Assembly (NCBI GenBank): GCA_035420085.1
Contig: DAOLUH010000003.1
Location: 124,001 to 188,000, forward strand
Direction: 5' to 3'
Length of the DNA stretch: 64,000 bases
Source of the DNA: DSWT01 sp035420085
GTDB taxonomy: Bacteria > Chloroflexota > Anaerolineae > B4-G1 > SLSP01
The notes beneath the pieces are model-generated. The model searched no databases. It had not been told where the DNA came from and saw only the letters and a list, made by a program, of their open reading frames with translations. Made by a program: the position numbers and the translations under genes. Numbering within the stretch: position 1 is the stretch's first letter; every line of letters starts with the position of its first letter. Below, piece after piece: positions 29,732-38,219 of the stretch.

Positions 29732-30090
29732 CTCATTACCCCCTCATCATTTGCCCGCTCCGTGCTCCCATCCGTGGTCTCATTCGTGGTCGCCATTGCC
29801 CCACTGCCGATCGGCGGCGCAGTAACGTTCGCGCGGCGTCTCTCCTCTTCAACGGTTACGCCGTTGATACGTTCCAGCAGCACCTGAGGCGCGAGCGGCA
29901 CCGTGACGACGTGCCCACTGTCCAGAATGGCGACCGCGCGACAGGGCCGTCCGAACGTAAGATCAACCAATTGCCCCGCCCCGACCGCCGCGATCAACCG
30001 GCGAATCGGAGCCGAATCCGCTTTTGCCAACGCGATGATCCGGTCGGCGGCAAAATAGCCGCCTTTGCCAACGTCAATCCATGATTCCAT
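29728..30090 (-). CDS. RemA-like (DUF370) protein with extended C-terminus
   Basis: About 120 aa. Residues ~1-75 follow the RemA/DUF370 pattern: WIDVGKGGYFAADRIIALA, DSAPIRRLIAA, LVDLTFGRPCRAVAILDSGHVV, APQVLLERI. RemA is a ring-forming DNA-binding activator of matrix genes in Bacillus. The ~45-residue C-terminal extension is Thr/Ala-rich and unrecognised. ATG 30090 has GGAGGTG upstream; the frame opens at 30156. Its place between cas1 and RNase H suggests a DNA-binding role in adaptation or local regulation, untested. Confidence 0.72.
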   Translation of the reverse strand: MESWIDVGKGGYFAADRIIALAKADSAPIRRLIAAVGAGQLVDLTFGRPCRAVAILDSGHVVTVPLAPQVLLERINGVTVEEERRRANVTAPPIGSGAMATTNETTDGSTERANDEGVMR

Positions 30091-30107
30091 TGTGCGCACC
30101 TCCATTG

Positions 30108-30195
30108 AGAGTAGTTGAAAGTTCAAAGTTGAAAGTTGCCACCCGCAACTCGCCACTCGGCACTCGCAACTCTTAACTCGCCACCTGCTACTCGC
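30108..30195. repeat. Degenerate heptad repeats upstream of the RemA-like gene
   Basis: The whole cas1/RemA-like spacer is built of 7-mers: TGAAAGT/TCAAAGT/TGAAAGT, then CGCAACT, CGCCACT, CGGCACT, CGCAACT, CTTAACT, CGCCACC, TGCTACT. It ends exactly at the cas1 stop codon. Confidence 0.7.
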
Positions 30196-31194
30196 CTACT
30201 TGATCCGCAGGGGTTGGTAAGCCGGATCTTCCCCCCGGATAAAGCGCGCCATCTGCCGCGCCTGAAGCTCAAAAGCCTGGCGATAAGTCGTGCGCCCGCC
30301 GGCCAGCGGATGACTCACCAGCGTTTGCAGGCGTTGTTCGTAGGCTTCCAGAACCACGCGCACGCCATTTTCGCCCAATTCCACACGGGATTCTGGCCCG
30401 TTACTCCGTTGAAAATTCTCCGGCGCCAACTGTTTGTTGGTCACAATGTCGAGGAACATCGAATCCACGATCACGGGACGCAGTTCCTCCATCAAGTCCA
30501 GCGCCAACGCGGGGCGGTCGTACCCCAAAACGTGGAAGAACCCAAAGTAGGGGTCCAGCCCCACCATCTGGATCGCGGCGCTGACATCCTTCAACAGCAG
30601 CGTGTAGCCGAAGCTCAACAGCGCGTTCGCCGGATCGGGTGGGGGATGATAGGCGCGTTTGGTAAATCCCCAGGCGCTGGGCAGCAGCGTCCGCATGGCC
30701 TCGAAGTAGAAAGCAGCCGCCTTGCCCTCGAAACCACGCAGACTATCCAACGCCGTGGAAGCCACCGCTTGTCGCCCCATCGCCATCATCCCGTCCAGCG
30801 CCCGTTGCGCGCCTGGGACGCGCTCGGCCCGACGCTGCAACACCACCCGTTGGTTGGCGACCTTGACCTCGACAATCGCGCTGGCCACGGCCAACGCCTG
30901 GCGCTCGTCGCTGGCGATGCGCATCTGCTGGTGTCGCAACTGCGCCATCTTCGACTCATTGCGCACCAATCGCCCCCGGAATTTTCCATACGTGCTCATA
31001 TAGACCACGTCAATCCCCCGATCCAGCAGCAGCGCCGCTGCCGGGGTGGTCAACTGCACGTTGCCGATGAGGGCCAGTTGGCTCAAGTGGACCAGCGGGA
31101 TCGCGCTCAACTCCTTGTGTTCCAACGTCACCCGCAGCCGCTCGCCATCGCGGCGAATCACCGCCCCCTGTTCACGCACATATACCGTTCCCAT
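30196..31194 (-). CDS. cas1: CRISPR spacer integrase Cas1
   Basis: 332 aa. Integrase that inserts spacers at the leader-repeat junction. An N-terminal beta-domain (ALIGNVQLTTPAAALLLDRGIDVVYMS) is followed by the helical catalytic domain with metal ligands E156 (RGFEGKAA), H221 (GFFHVLGYDRPALALDLMEELRP) and an acidic cluster at 233-237. GGAGGTG precedes the ATG at 31194. It is not fused to the reverse transcriptase, which ends 40 bp upstream. Confidence 0.97.
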   Translation of the reverse strand: MGTVYVREQGAVIRRDGERLRVTLEHKELSAIPLVHLSQLALIGNVQLTTPAAALLLDRGIDVVYMSTYGKFRGRLVRNESKMAQLRHQQMRIASDERQALAVASAIVEVKVANQRVVLQRRAERVPGAQRALDGMMAMGRQAVASTALDSLRGFEGKAAAFYFEAMRTLLPSAWGFTKRAYHPPPDPANALLSFGYTLLLKDVSAAIQMVGLDPYFGFFHVLGYDRPALALDLMEELRPVIVDSMFLDIVTNKQLAPENFQRSNGPESRVELGENGVRVVLEAYEQRLQTLVSHPLAGGRTTYRQAFELQARQMARFIRGEDPAYQPLRIK

Positions 31195-31204
31195 CCTTCA
31201 CCTC

Positions 31205-31234
31205 CCCTGACTCGTAATTCGTAATTCGTAATTC
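31205..31234. repeat. Heptad repeats between RT and cas1
   Basis: CGTAATT occurs three times in tandem, flanked by CTGACT and CTTATCT, reaching the stop codon of the reverse transcriptase. Confidence 0.65.
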
Positions 31235-32134
31235 TTATCTATTGAGCGCGAACTGCTCGTTGCGCAGGAAGAACACGCCCAGATAACTGAACCCCTCGTC
31301 AAAATGCACCAGCCGCGTCTTGCGCGGATTGAGCTGCAAGCGTAAACGGCGCAACACGTGTTCCGCGACCTCCAACGCCGTCGCCGCCTCCTGGCGTTTG
31401 CGGCACAGAATGACGAAGTCGTCGGCAAAACGCACCAGCCGGCCATCCCGCACCCGCCGCGTGATCTCCACATCGAATGGGTGCAGGTACAGGTTTGCCA
31501 GCACCGGCGTGATGACTCCCCCTTGCGACGTGGCTGCTTTGGTGGGGCGTCCACTCGCCGGATTCTGCACGCGCGCGTTCAACCACTTGTCAACCAACGT
31601 CACCAGGACATCCTCGTGGACGTGCGCGCGCACCTGGGCCATCATCTGGCGATAATCCAGGCTGCCGAAGCAATCCTCGATATCGGCATCCACGACCCAG
31701 CGGTACCCCGCATCGCGCGCGGCAGTGATGACCCTGGCCGCGTCGGCTACTGCGCGGCCAGGGCGAAACCCGTAGCTACAGTCCAGGAACAGCGGTTCCA
31801 GCAGGGGCACCAGCGCATCATGCACCACGCGCTGTGCGATGCGATCGCGCAAGGCCCAGATCGCCAGGGGACGCAATCCACCATCCGTTTTGGGGATCAA
31901 GATGCGCTTGACCGGCAGCGGCTCGTAAACTCCTGTTTCCAGTTCACGCCGCAGGTCTTCCAGATTCCGGTCCAGACGCTGCGCGAATTGCCGAAAAGTA
32001 ACGCCATCCACGCCCGGCGTTGGCCCATTGTGCCGCACACTCTGCCAGGCGCGGGACATGGCTTCGGGCGAGAACAACGTCGCGCGTTCCGGTAGATTTG
32101 CCTCTGTCTTTTGCCGTTTACGTAGCATCATCAT
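31235..32134 (-). CDS. CRISPR-associated group II intron-like reverse transcriptase (stand-alone)
   Basis: 299 aa. RT motifs: GPTPGVDGVTF, RILIPKTDGGLRPL, IAQRVVHDAL, CSYGFRPGRAV, VVDADIEDCFGSLD, SQGGVITPVLANLYL and catalytic FADD (236-239), followed by the NPRKTRLVHF segment. It ends after the palm/thumb start, with no maturase (X) or HNH endonuclease domain, so it is not an intact intron protein. RTs next to or fused with cas1 allow acquisition of spacers from RNA in type III systems. ATG 32134 has GGAGGTGAGGG upstream. Confidence 0.93.
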   Translation of the reverse strand: MMMLRKRQKTEANLPERATLFSPEAMSRAWQSVRHNGPTPGVDGVTFRQFAQRLDRNLEDLRRELETGVYEPLPVKRILIPKTDGGLRPLAIWALRDRIAQRVVHDALVPLLEPLFLDCSYGFRPGRAVADAARVITAARDAGYRWVVDADIEDCFGSLDYRQMMAQVRAHVHEDVLVTLVDKWLNARVQNPASGRPTKAATSQGGVITPVLANLYLHPFDVEITRRVRDGRLVRFADDFVILCRKRQEAATALEVAEHVLRRLRLQLNPRKTRLVHFDEGFSYLGVFFLRNEQFALNR

Positions 32135-32142
32135 CCCTCACC

Positions 32143-32175
32143 TCCACAATAGTCGGTTAGTCGTTAGTCGGATAG
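32143..32175. repeat. Heptad repeats between GTPase gene and RT
   Basis: Three to four loose 7-mers (AGTCGGT, TAGTCGT, TAGTCGG, ATAGTCT) fill the intergenic spacer. A further run (TTGCCAT, GTGTGAT, TTGCAAT, TTGCATC at ~32252-32279) forms the 3' coding end of the GTPase gene. Confidence 0.6.
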
Positions 32176-32202
32176 TCTTCTTCCGTTGAAACTCGCTGCG
32201 CG

Positions 32203-33333
32203 CTATGCGGCGGTCTCGTGGCTCTTGCGCCGGAACAGAGTGCGCCATTTGCCATGTGTGATTTGCAATTTGCATCTGGCCCATGCCCGCGGGAACACGC
32301 CAAGCCAGCACCGTATCCGCGCGCCTATGACGTTGCGCCACACATGCCCCACCAATTCCCGCGCGCGTTGTGGCGTCACCTGCCCATCGAAGTAGGCCAG
32401 CGCCGTCTGCCCGATCACCCACGCGGTCATCGCTCCCAACAGGCCACTCACCAGCCAGCCCAGAATCGGCACGGCCTTGACCGCCTGCTGCGCCAGAACG
32501 CGCAACGCCATACTGCCGGCCCCCGCCAGGACAAATTCCTTGCAGTAATCGCTGGACGGCAACTGTCCGTACATCGCCGCGACGCGGGCCACCAGCCCCA
32601 CCTGCGCGCCGAGTTGCACCGGCAAATCCAACAAGGGCACCGGCGCGATGGAAACCAGGCCGCAGACCAACGTCGTGCGGAGGATCATCCGTTGCGCCAG
32701 TATCCGCCGGAACGTCGCAATCTCACGCCCCAAGGGGACGGCTAACCGCGGGCACAACTCCACCATCCGCGACAGGAAGTTCAAGTGCATGGCTTCCGGC
32801 GCGTAGGCCGACACGGGCATAACGGAAACACCCAGTCGGTATTCCGCCGCTGCAAGCGCTTCCTCCAGGTGTCCATCCCACAAGTCGGCCTTGCTCCACG
32901 CGACCATCAACGGATGTCCCAACGCCTGAAGTCGGGTGATCCACCGGAAATCGTGCGGCGGCACAACGTTTTGGCGCGTCAGCGTATCCGACGTCTCCGC
33001 CGCGCCATCCAGCAGATAGACGAGTAACGTGGCGCGTTCCAGATGCTCCCACAGCAGCGGGTCTTCATCAACCTGCGTGGGCAGGTCAATGAGGGTGAAC
33101 AGCCCCAGGGGTTCCTCAATCGTTGCGTCAGGCGCACCCAACCTGGGGGCCGGCGCGACGGGGGCGATCCCGCGCAGGCAGTCGTAAAGAGTGGATTTGC
33201 CGGCAGCGCCCATCCCCAAAAGCACGATTTCAGCGCGCGCCTCCGCCTCCACTTCGTAGCGCACGCCGCCCCAGTCAAAGCCGTCTACCCAACGCCGTGG
33301 CGACACCGCAATGTTATCCTCGTAATCCATCAT
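32203..33333 (-). CDS. Era-like GTPase with DUF697-like membrane-associated tail
   Basis: About 376 aa. G1 loop LLGMGAAGKSTLYD, G3-like TLIDLPTQVDED and G4-like WSKADLWD give a P-loop GTPase of the Era/translation-factor class. Residues ~230-330 form two hydrophobic helical hairpins (LVSIAPVPLLDLPVQLGAQVG, VPILGWLVSGLLGAMTAWVI) like DUF697 tails that associate with membranes. The last ~30 residues are encoded by heptad repeats and may be non-conserved. ATG 33333 has AAGGAGGGG upstream; the frame opens at 33462. Fourth gene of a set with VWA, tubulin-like and helical proteins. Possibly a switch acting at the membrane; function not known. Confidence 0.75.
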   Translation of the reverse strand: MMDYEDNIAVSPRRWVDGFDWGGVRYEVEAEARAEIVLLGMGAAGKSTLYDCLRGIAPVAPAPRLGAPDATIEEPLGLFTLIDLPTQVDEDPLLWEHLERATLLVYLLDGAAETSDTLTRQNVVPPHDFRWITRLQALGHPLMVAWSKADLWDGHLEEALAAAEYRLGVSVMPVSAYAPEAMHLNFLSRMVELCPRLAVPLGREIATFRRILAQRMILRTTLVCGLVSIAPVPLLDLPVQLGAQVGLVARVAAMYGQLPSSDYCKEFVLAGAGSMALRVLAQQAVKAVPILGWLVSGLLGAMTAWVIGQTALAYFDGQVTPQRARELVGHVWRNVIGARIRCWLGVFPRAWARCKLQITHGKWRTLFRRKSHETAA

Positions 33334-33376
33334 TTTGCCCCTCCTTAACCTGCCAACCGCTCGCGCGGCAATGCGC

Positions 33377-35350
33377 CTAAACACCGGGGACTCCCCAACG
33401 CAGTGAGACAACGGCCAACTGCTGTGGGCTGTCCAACGGCGCCGCGTTGACTTTCTCGCCACTTTCTGCGCACACCGCCACGCCCTCCGTCGCGGTCAGC
33501 CATACGGTCATTGCATCCGACAAAGCGCGCTCGGCGTCCGATAGCGTGGTGGGATCCCATCGCCAAAAGGGGCGCGCCTGCGCCAGCAATTCTTGCAGCC
33601 ACACCTTCCGGGCTGGCGGCTCTGGAAAACGTCGCGCGACGATTTCCCAGATCGAGATGTCCCGCAACGGCGCGGCCAGCGCGTTGAGCCACCGGTTCAC
33701 CGCTTCCTGTTCCGGCAAATCCGCGCTCAGAAAGCCGGAGAGCGGTCCCCACGTTTGCCGGAACGCGGCCAGGAGCGCGTCGTGCGCCGGTAGGTGTTCG
33801 GCGATCAGCGCCGTGAGCAGCGCCTGCGGATCATCGGGCAGCAGCAGCGACGCTTCCGGCCACGCCGGAAAGGCTGGCTCGAGCGCCAACAGGCGCTCAA
33901 GCCCCTGCGCGACGCGCTCAACGGCTGCCTGATTTTGTTCCAGCAGCGCGTCAACCTGGCCGTAGACGATTAGCGTTTGCTGCATCTGGCGCAGCGTCAC
34001 ACTCGCGCCGACGACAGCCGCGCACACTTGCATATAGCGCGTGTACTGTTCTTGTATCCTGCGCCAGTTTTGATAGAGTTGGATGACCTGCAATGGCCGC
34101 TGGATCAAGCGGAACAGGCTGCCCAGCGAACGGCGCGGCATGGCAGCCAGGCGCGCCTGAAGGGTCGTCCATACCTGTTCCTTCATCTTTTCCAGGTGCG
34201 TCAGGCTCTCCTGCGCTTCCTGCTCGCGTTCCTCGGCGGCGATCACCCACGTTTCCAGCGCGTGGCGGAAAGCCTGTAGCGCGTGTTGGGCCATCACGAC
34301 GCCACCGTCATCGAGAAGTTGCGCGAGCGTGTGAGCGAGATTCGCGCCGCACGTGGCGCTGCTCTTCCGCGTCAGCGCGGCCCAGGCGGCCTCGTGTCCA
34401 TCCAGCAGCGCTGTCCAGCTTTGCACCGCTTCGCGCCACCGCGCCACACATTCGTGTTCGCGGTGATCTCCTGGCCCAATCACCTCCCAGAACTCAGGAG
34501 GCGCGGGCGCTTTGATGTCGAGTGAGGTGATCGCTGCCAGTTCACGCGGCGTGAGCTGCCCCGCCAGGAGCGCCGGCGCCGGCGTCATGCGCGCGAACAG
34601 TTCCGCCATATCGGCGTCCGTGTCGGATTTTTCGCGCAGCGCCGGGAGCAACAATGCCCTTAAGTGCTGCGCGCCGTGCGCTTGCGCTACTTCTCCCGGC
34701 CAGGCCAGCCATACCAGGCCAAAGGTAGCCCAGTCCTGCGCTTCCATCATGCTGTCGTGCGTCACCCACAGGGGAACGTCGCGCAGGGGCGTGCAGGTGT
34801 GCAGGAGCAGAAAGCGCGCGATGTGTTCGTAGAGCGTCGCCGGACTATCCAGGGCCAGTCCGGCTTCGTTGACCGGCATGACCTGAAAGCACGGCCCGCT
34901 GAATATCGGCGGCGTTGTGGTCGATAGCAGCCTGGCGGGACTCGTTGGGCGGTCCGCTTCCGCAAGACCTTCCCGGACGATGATGCCCATTGTCAACGCA
35001 TCGTTGCCCAAAAGCGCATCGGCGCGTTGACCGGCCAGGCGCGCGATGGCCTGGACGGCTTCCGCCGGCGCACCCACGGCCCAGATGGCGAGTTCCTCCA
35101 GACGATCGGGACTGATCCCCATCGCCAACAGAGTGGGGCGGTGCGACAGCCGCGAGATATCGTGGAGCGCCGCATCGATCGTTGCCGCGTCTTGCTCGCT
35201 CTCCGCCGGGTCCAGCTGCCGCGCCGCCACGACGGGCGGATTTCCCCACGCTTCGAGCATGGCGGTCAAGTGCGCGTTGATCGCCGCGCCGCTCTCGCCG
35301 CACGTCAGCACCAGGGTACGTTGCAAGGTTGGTTTTAGCTTGTCGTCCAT
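33377..35350 (-). CDS. Large helical protein of the tubulin/VWA gene set, unrecognised
   Basis: About 657 aa. The N-terminal ~270 residues are alpha/beta with a beta strand-turn start (TLVLTCGESGAAINAHL) that recalls the neighbour's Rossmann-like N-terminus; whether it is a degenerate tubulin-like fold cannot be judged by eye. A long coiled-coil-like stretch (EEREQEAQESLTHLEKMKEQV, ~380-420) and helical C-terminus follow. ATG 35350 has AGGAGT upstream; the frame extends to 35677 without plausible coding. It lies between the tubulin-like and GTPase genes with short gaps, so it is probably a partner of one of them. Confidence 0.6.
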   Translation of the reverse strand: MDDKLKPTLQRTLVLTCGESGAAINAHLTAMLEAWGNPPVVAARQLDPAESEQDAATIDAALHDISRLSHRPTLLAMGISPDRLEELAIWAVGAPAEAVQAIARLAGQRADALLGNDALTMGIIVREGLAEADRPTSPARLLSTTTPPIFSGPCFQVMPVNEAGLALDSPATLYEHIARFLLLHTCTPLRDVPLWVTHDSMMEAQDWATFGLVWLAWPGEVAQAHGAQHLRALLLPALREKSDTDADMAELFARMTPAPALLAGQLTPRELAAITSLDIKAPAPPEFWEVIGPGDHREHECVARWREAVQSWTALLDGHEAAWAALTRKSSATCGANLAHTLAQLLDDGGVVMAQHALQAFRHALETWVIAAEEREQEAQESLTHLEKMKEQVWTTLQARLAAMPRRSLGSLFRLIQRPLQVIQLYQNWRRIQEQYTRYMQVCAAVVGASVTLRQMQQTLIVYGQVDALLEQNQAAVERVAQGLERLLALEPAFPAWPEASLLLPDDPQALLTALIAEHLPAHDALLAAFRQTWGPLSGFLSADLPEQEAVNRWLNALAAPLRDISIWEIVARRFPEPPARKVWLQELLAQARPFWRWDPTTLSDAERALSDAMTVWLTATEGVAVCAESGEKVNAAPLDSPQQLAVVSLRWGVPGV

Positions 35351-35390
35351 GATCAACTCCTGTTGTGCCAATCCTGAATGGCGTGCCTGT

Positions 35391-38192
35391 TCAGGCCAGG
35401 ATGCCTTCGCTGGTCGCCAGCATCTCGCGGAGTCGCGTTGCATAATCGCGGGCCGCCTTGCGCAGGCTGCGATCCAGTTCGTCGAGTTCATCCCCGCGCC
35501 GGTCGGCCTGTTCCCCGGCGACGTAATAGGCTTCCAGCCGTTCAATCGCCTGATTCGTGGTGAGACGCACCAGGATTTGCCGTTCCACCCGTTCGATGAC
35601 CTCGTGCGCCAATCCCTCGCGGGCCGCAAACACCCGCATTGCGTTTTGCAGCCCTTGCGCCAGCCGCTCCGGATCATCGAGCCGATCTACAGGCCGGTAG
35701 TAATACCAGGCGCCTTGCGTGTAGATCAACTTGAAGACCAGGCCGAGCGCGAAAGCCAGCGCGGCGCTGTCGGCGTTGGTGTGGAAGATGGGTAGCACGT
35801 GGAGCAGACGTTGCCCGCGGCTTTCGTCGTAGGCCCTTTGCCAGGCCGGGAACTGCTGCAGGGCGGTATACGGCGCACCCACGGTGACGCGCAGCGCGAT
35901 GATCCGGTTCTGGTCTTGCGTGGAGACCAACGCGCCAGCCTGCTCCGCGAAGAGGGTGTTGTGTTCGTCAGGCACGCCGAGTACGGTCAGCGACGCCAGA
36001 CTGGCGCCGCCATCTTCCAGGCGCGCGCGATCCAGATTCCACGAAGGTGCAGCGCGTTCTACCAACAGCAACCGCCGCGCCTGGGGCGATACAGCCGCCG
36101 CCTGCTCTGCCAACGCCTTTTCGACGCCGTGACCGCGAATGGCGGAGAACGCTTCGGCTGACTTCTCGCGGAGCGCCAGACTCACCTCGCGGGCCGGACG
36201 ATTGGCCCAGGCGAGGAAATCGGCGTCGCCGGTCACTTTGATGGCCGTGTCGGTGAGCGCGGGGGCATAGTGGGTGTACAGTGTGTTGAGGTAGTCTGTT
36301 TGGAGCAGTTCGATGTCGGCGGTCAGATCCAAGGTGGTGTTTTCGGTAAGGCCGGATTCCAGCAGCCGCGCTGCCTCTTGCAACCGCGCATTGAGTTGCG
36401 GCAAGGTTTCGCCGAGTTCGTGCCGCGTTCTGGCGACGCTGTCTACCACCTGCAGGGCTGCGTCACACAGATCGCATTGGAGCGCGGTGTGGTAGAACGC
36501 CGCGGCAGCTTGCAGATACCGCTGCAAAGCCGTGTGAATGCGGCTGTTCCGCAAGAGGAAGCCGGCCACCCCCGTCTGCACGAGGCTTTCGCGCCGGCGT
36601 TGAAATTCACCTTCTTGCGTCTGCCGCCGCGCTTCGAGGTCTTCGCGCCGGGTTTGCAGATCGGTCAAGGTTTGCGTGAGCCGGGTGTGCAGAACATTCA
36701 GCATGGCCTGTGTCTGTGGAACCCCCACTTCGGGGTCGCCCGCCATCTGGGTTACACGCTCCCGCAAGGTCGCGGCGAGCGCCGTGGCGCGCTCCTGCCG
36801 GCGGGTCTCGATCACCGCGCGGAAGGTCCCGCGCAGCCGAATCGCGCCGAAGTCTTCCACGTAGCCAATCGCCTCCTGCACCTGTTGCGTTGCCGGTAGA
36901 TGGCGGATCTGGCCGGGGAGCGTCAGATCAACCGTGATCGGGACGCTTTCTTTATCCAGGACGAGCTGCTGCATCAGCAACTCTGGCTCGAGTTGTTCGG
37001 CGTCCCAGAAAGCGCCCGCCGCCTGCGCCGCGAGGGATTCGTCGGCGGCGCGCAGCCAGCCCTTTTGGATCAGGCTGCGCGCGTGACGGCTCGCACAGGC
37101 ATCGTGGGCCGCAAAGGCGTCGAAGCGGCAGACGCTCAGCCCCAGGCTGCCCATAAACGTGCCGATCCCCTCCGGCGTCACTTCGCTGATGATCTCGTCG
37201 AGATTGTCGAAGTCGTTTTCCCCCTTGCGCCCCAACTGCGACCCCATCTGCAGGTAGAGAGCGTGCGCGGCGAGCTGGCAGACGGCATGGGTGCCCGGCC
37301 AAACGCGCCCGCGCTCATCAACGCCATCCAACACGTAGTAGAGGTTGAAGGGCGCCGAGGTGGCCGCGATTACCCGCCCGTTGGGATAGCTGGCCTCGAA
37401 ATCGTTGTGGGTCATCACGTGGTTCAATTCCATCAGCGAAGCGACGGTATTCGGGAGCATATACGGCCCGTTCACGTCAGGGAAAGCGCCCGGCAGCACG
37501 CCCACGCCGGTGATCTGGCAGAAATCGCCCAAGTCCCCCAATTCTTCGACCAATGCCCGCACGAGGAAAGCGACGTCCAGGAAGGTCCCCGCGCCGGTGC
37601 CGCCGCACAGGGAGTTGACGACGAAGACGTTGAGGCCCTGTTCCACGTTGACGACATCGCGCCGGCGGTTGTCGCGTCCGGCCAGGTGCCAGATCGCGCG
37701 CCGCAGGTTTTCTTCGACGCTGTGATAGTGCCAGTAGAGCGCCACCAACCCCAACAGGCGTTCCTGTTTCGCGCCGTGGCGCAACACCGTGGGCGGCAGG
37801 CGCAGCAGACTCTCGCCGAAGCGTTCGGCGATGGCCTTCTGTTGCTCCCGGTGGCGGATGATGCGCCCCACCGGCACCTGCCCGATATTCACGAACTCCG
37901 TCCCCGGTTCCAGGCTGACATCCTGGCCGTTCTGCAGGCGTACCACCAGCGGCTCGTTGGCTGTATCGAAGACCACAATGCGCAGCCATGTTGGAACGTA
38001 CCTCAACTGGTTGAGGAACGCCGCCTTCAGGTACAGCCCGGTGCGCTGTCCCGTTCCGCCCAGCCCGACGAAGAGTGTGTTGCGTACTTCCATCTGCTGC
38101 TTTGTGCGCCGCTCAGTCGGCATGTCCGTGTCCGAATGTCCGTTTCCGCCCACGACAGTTCGTACCGCTGTATCCGTATTCCAGTTCATCAT
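35391..38192 (-). CDS. Tubulin/FtsZ-superfamily-like GTPase (Tubulin_2 type)
   Basis: About 933 aa. The N-terminal Rossmann segment (TLFVGLGGTGQRTGLYLK) and the tubulin G-box VVNSLCGGTGAGTFLD near residue 195 are diagnostic of the tubulin-like Tubulin_2 group. A conserved PFNLYYVLDGVDERG follows, then a long helical region (~440-640) and an alpha/beta C-terminus. Such proteins are expected to bind GTP and may polymerise. AGGAGGTG precedes the ATG ATG at 38192. It is flanked by a membrane VWA protein and an Era-like GTPase. Function in this context is undescribed as far as I know. Confidence 0.82.
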   Translation of the reverse strand: MMNWNTDTAVRTVVGGNGHSDTDMPTERRTKQQMEVRNTLFVGLGGTGQRTGLYLKAAFLNQLRYVPTWLRIVVFDTANEPLVVRLQNGQDVSLEPGTEFVNIGQVPVGRIIRHREQQKAIAERFGESLLRLPPTVLRHGAKQERLLGLVALYWHYHSVEENLRRAIWHLAGRDNRRRDVVNVEQGLNVFVVNSLCGGTGAGTFLDVAFLVRALVEELGDLGDFCQITGVGVLPGAFPDVNGPYMLPNTVASLMELNHVMTHNDFEASYPNGRVIAATSAPFNLYYVLDGVDERGRVWPGTHAVCQLAAHALYLQMGSQLGRKGENDFDNLDEIISEVTPEGIGTFMGSLGLSVCRFDAFAAHDACASRHARSLIQKGWLRAADESLAAQAAGAFWDAEQLEPELLMQQLVLDKESVPITVDLTLPGQIRHLPATQQVQEAIGYVEDFGAIRLRGTFRAVIETRRQERATALAATLRERVTQMAGDPEVGVPQTQAMLNVLHTRLTQTLTDLQTRREDLEARRQTQEGEFQRRRESLVQTGVAGFLLRNSRIHTALQRYLQAAAAFYHTALQCDLCDAALQVVDSVARTRHELGETLPQLNARLQEAARLLESGLTENTTLDLTADIELLQTDYLNTLYTHYAPALTDTAIKVTGDADFLAWANRPAREVSLALREKSAEAFSAIRGHGVEKALAEQAAAVSPQARRLLLVERAAPSWNLDRARLEDGGASLASLTVLGVPDEHNTLFAEQAGALVSTQDQNRIIALRVTVGAPYTALQQFPAWQRAYDESRGQRLLHVLPIFHTNADSAALAFALGLVFKLIYTQGAWYYYRPVDRLDDPERLAQGLQNAMRVFAAREGLAHEVIERVERQILVRLTTNQAIERLEAYYVAGEQADRRGDELDELDRSLRKAARDYATRLREMLATSEGILA

Positions 38193-38219
38193 GTCGCACC
38201 TCCTCTTTGATCTTGTGAT

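Noticed and set aside
31235..32134. A complete group II intron around the reverse transcriptase
   Set aside because: The protein stops without maturase or endonuclease domains, and no domain V/VI-like RNA hairpin was noticed downstream; cas1 follows after 40 bp.
36900..38210. A 436-codon plus-strand open frame
   Set aside because: Antisense to the tubulin-like gene, which has the G-box, a ribosome-binding site and operon context.
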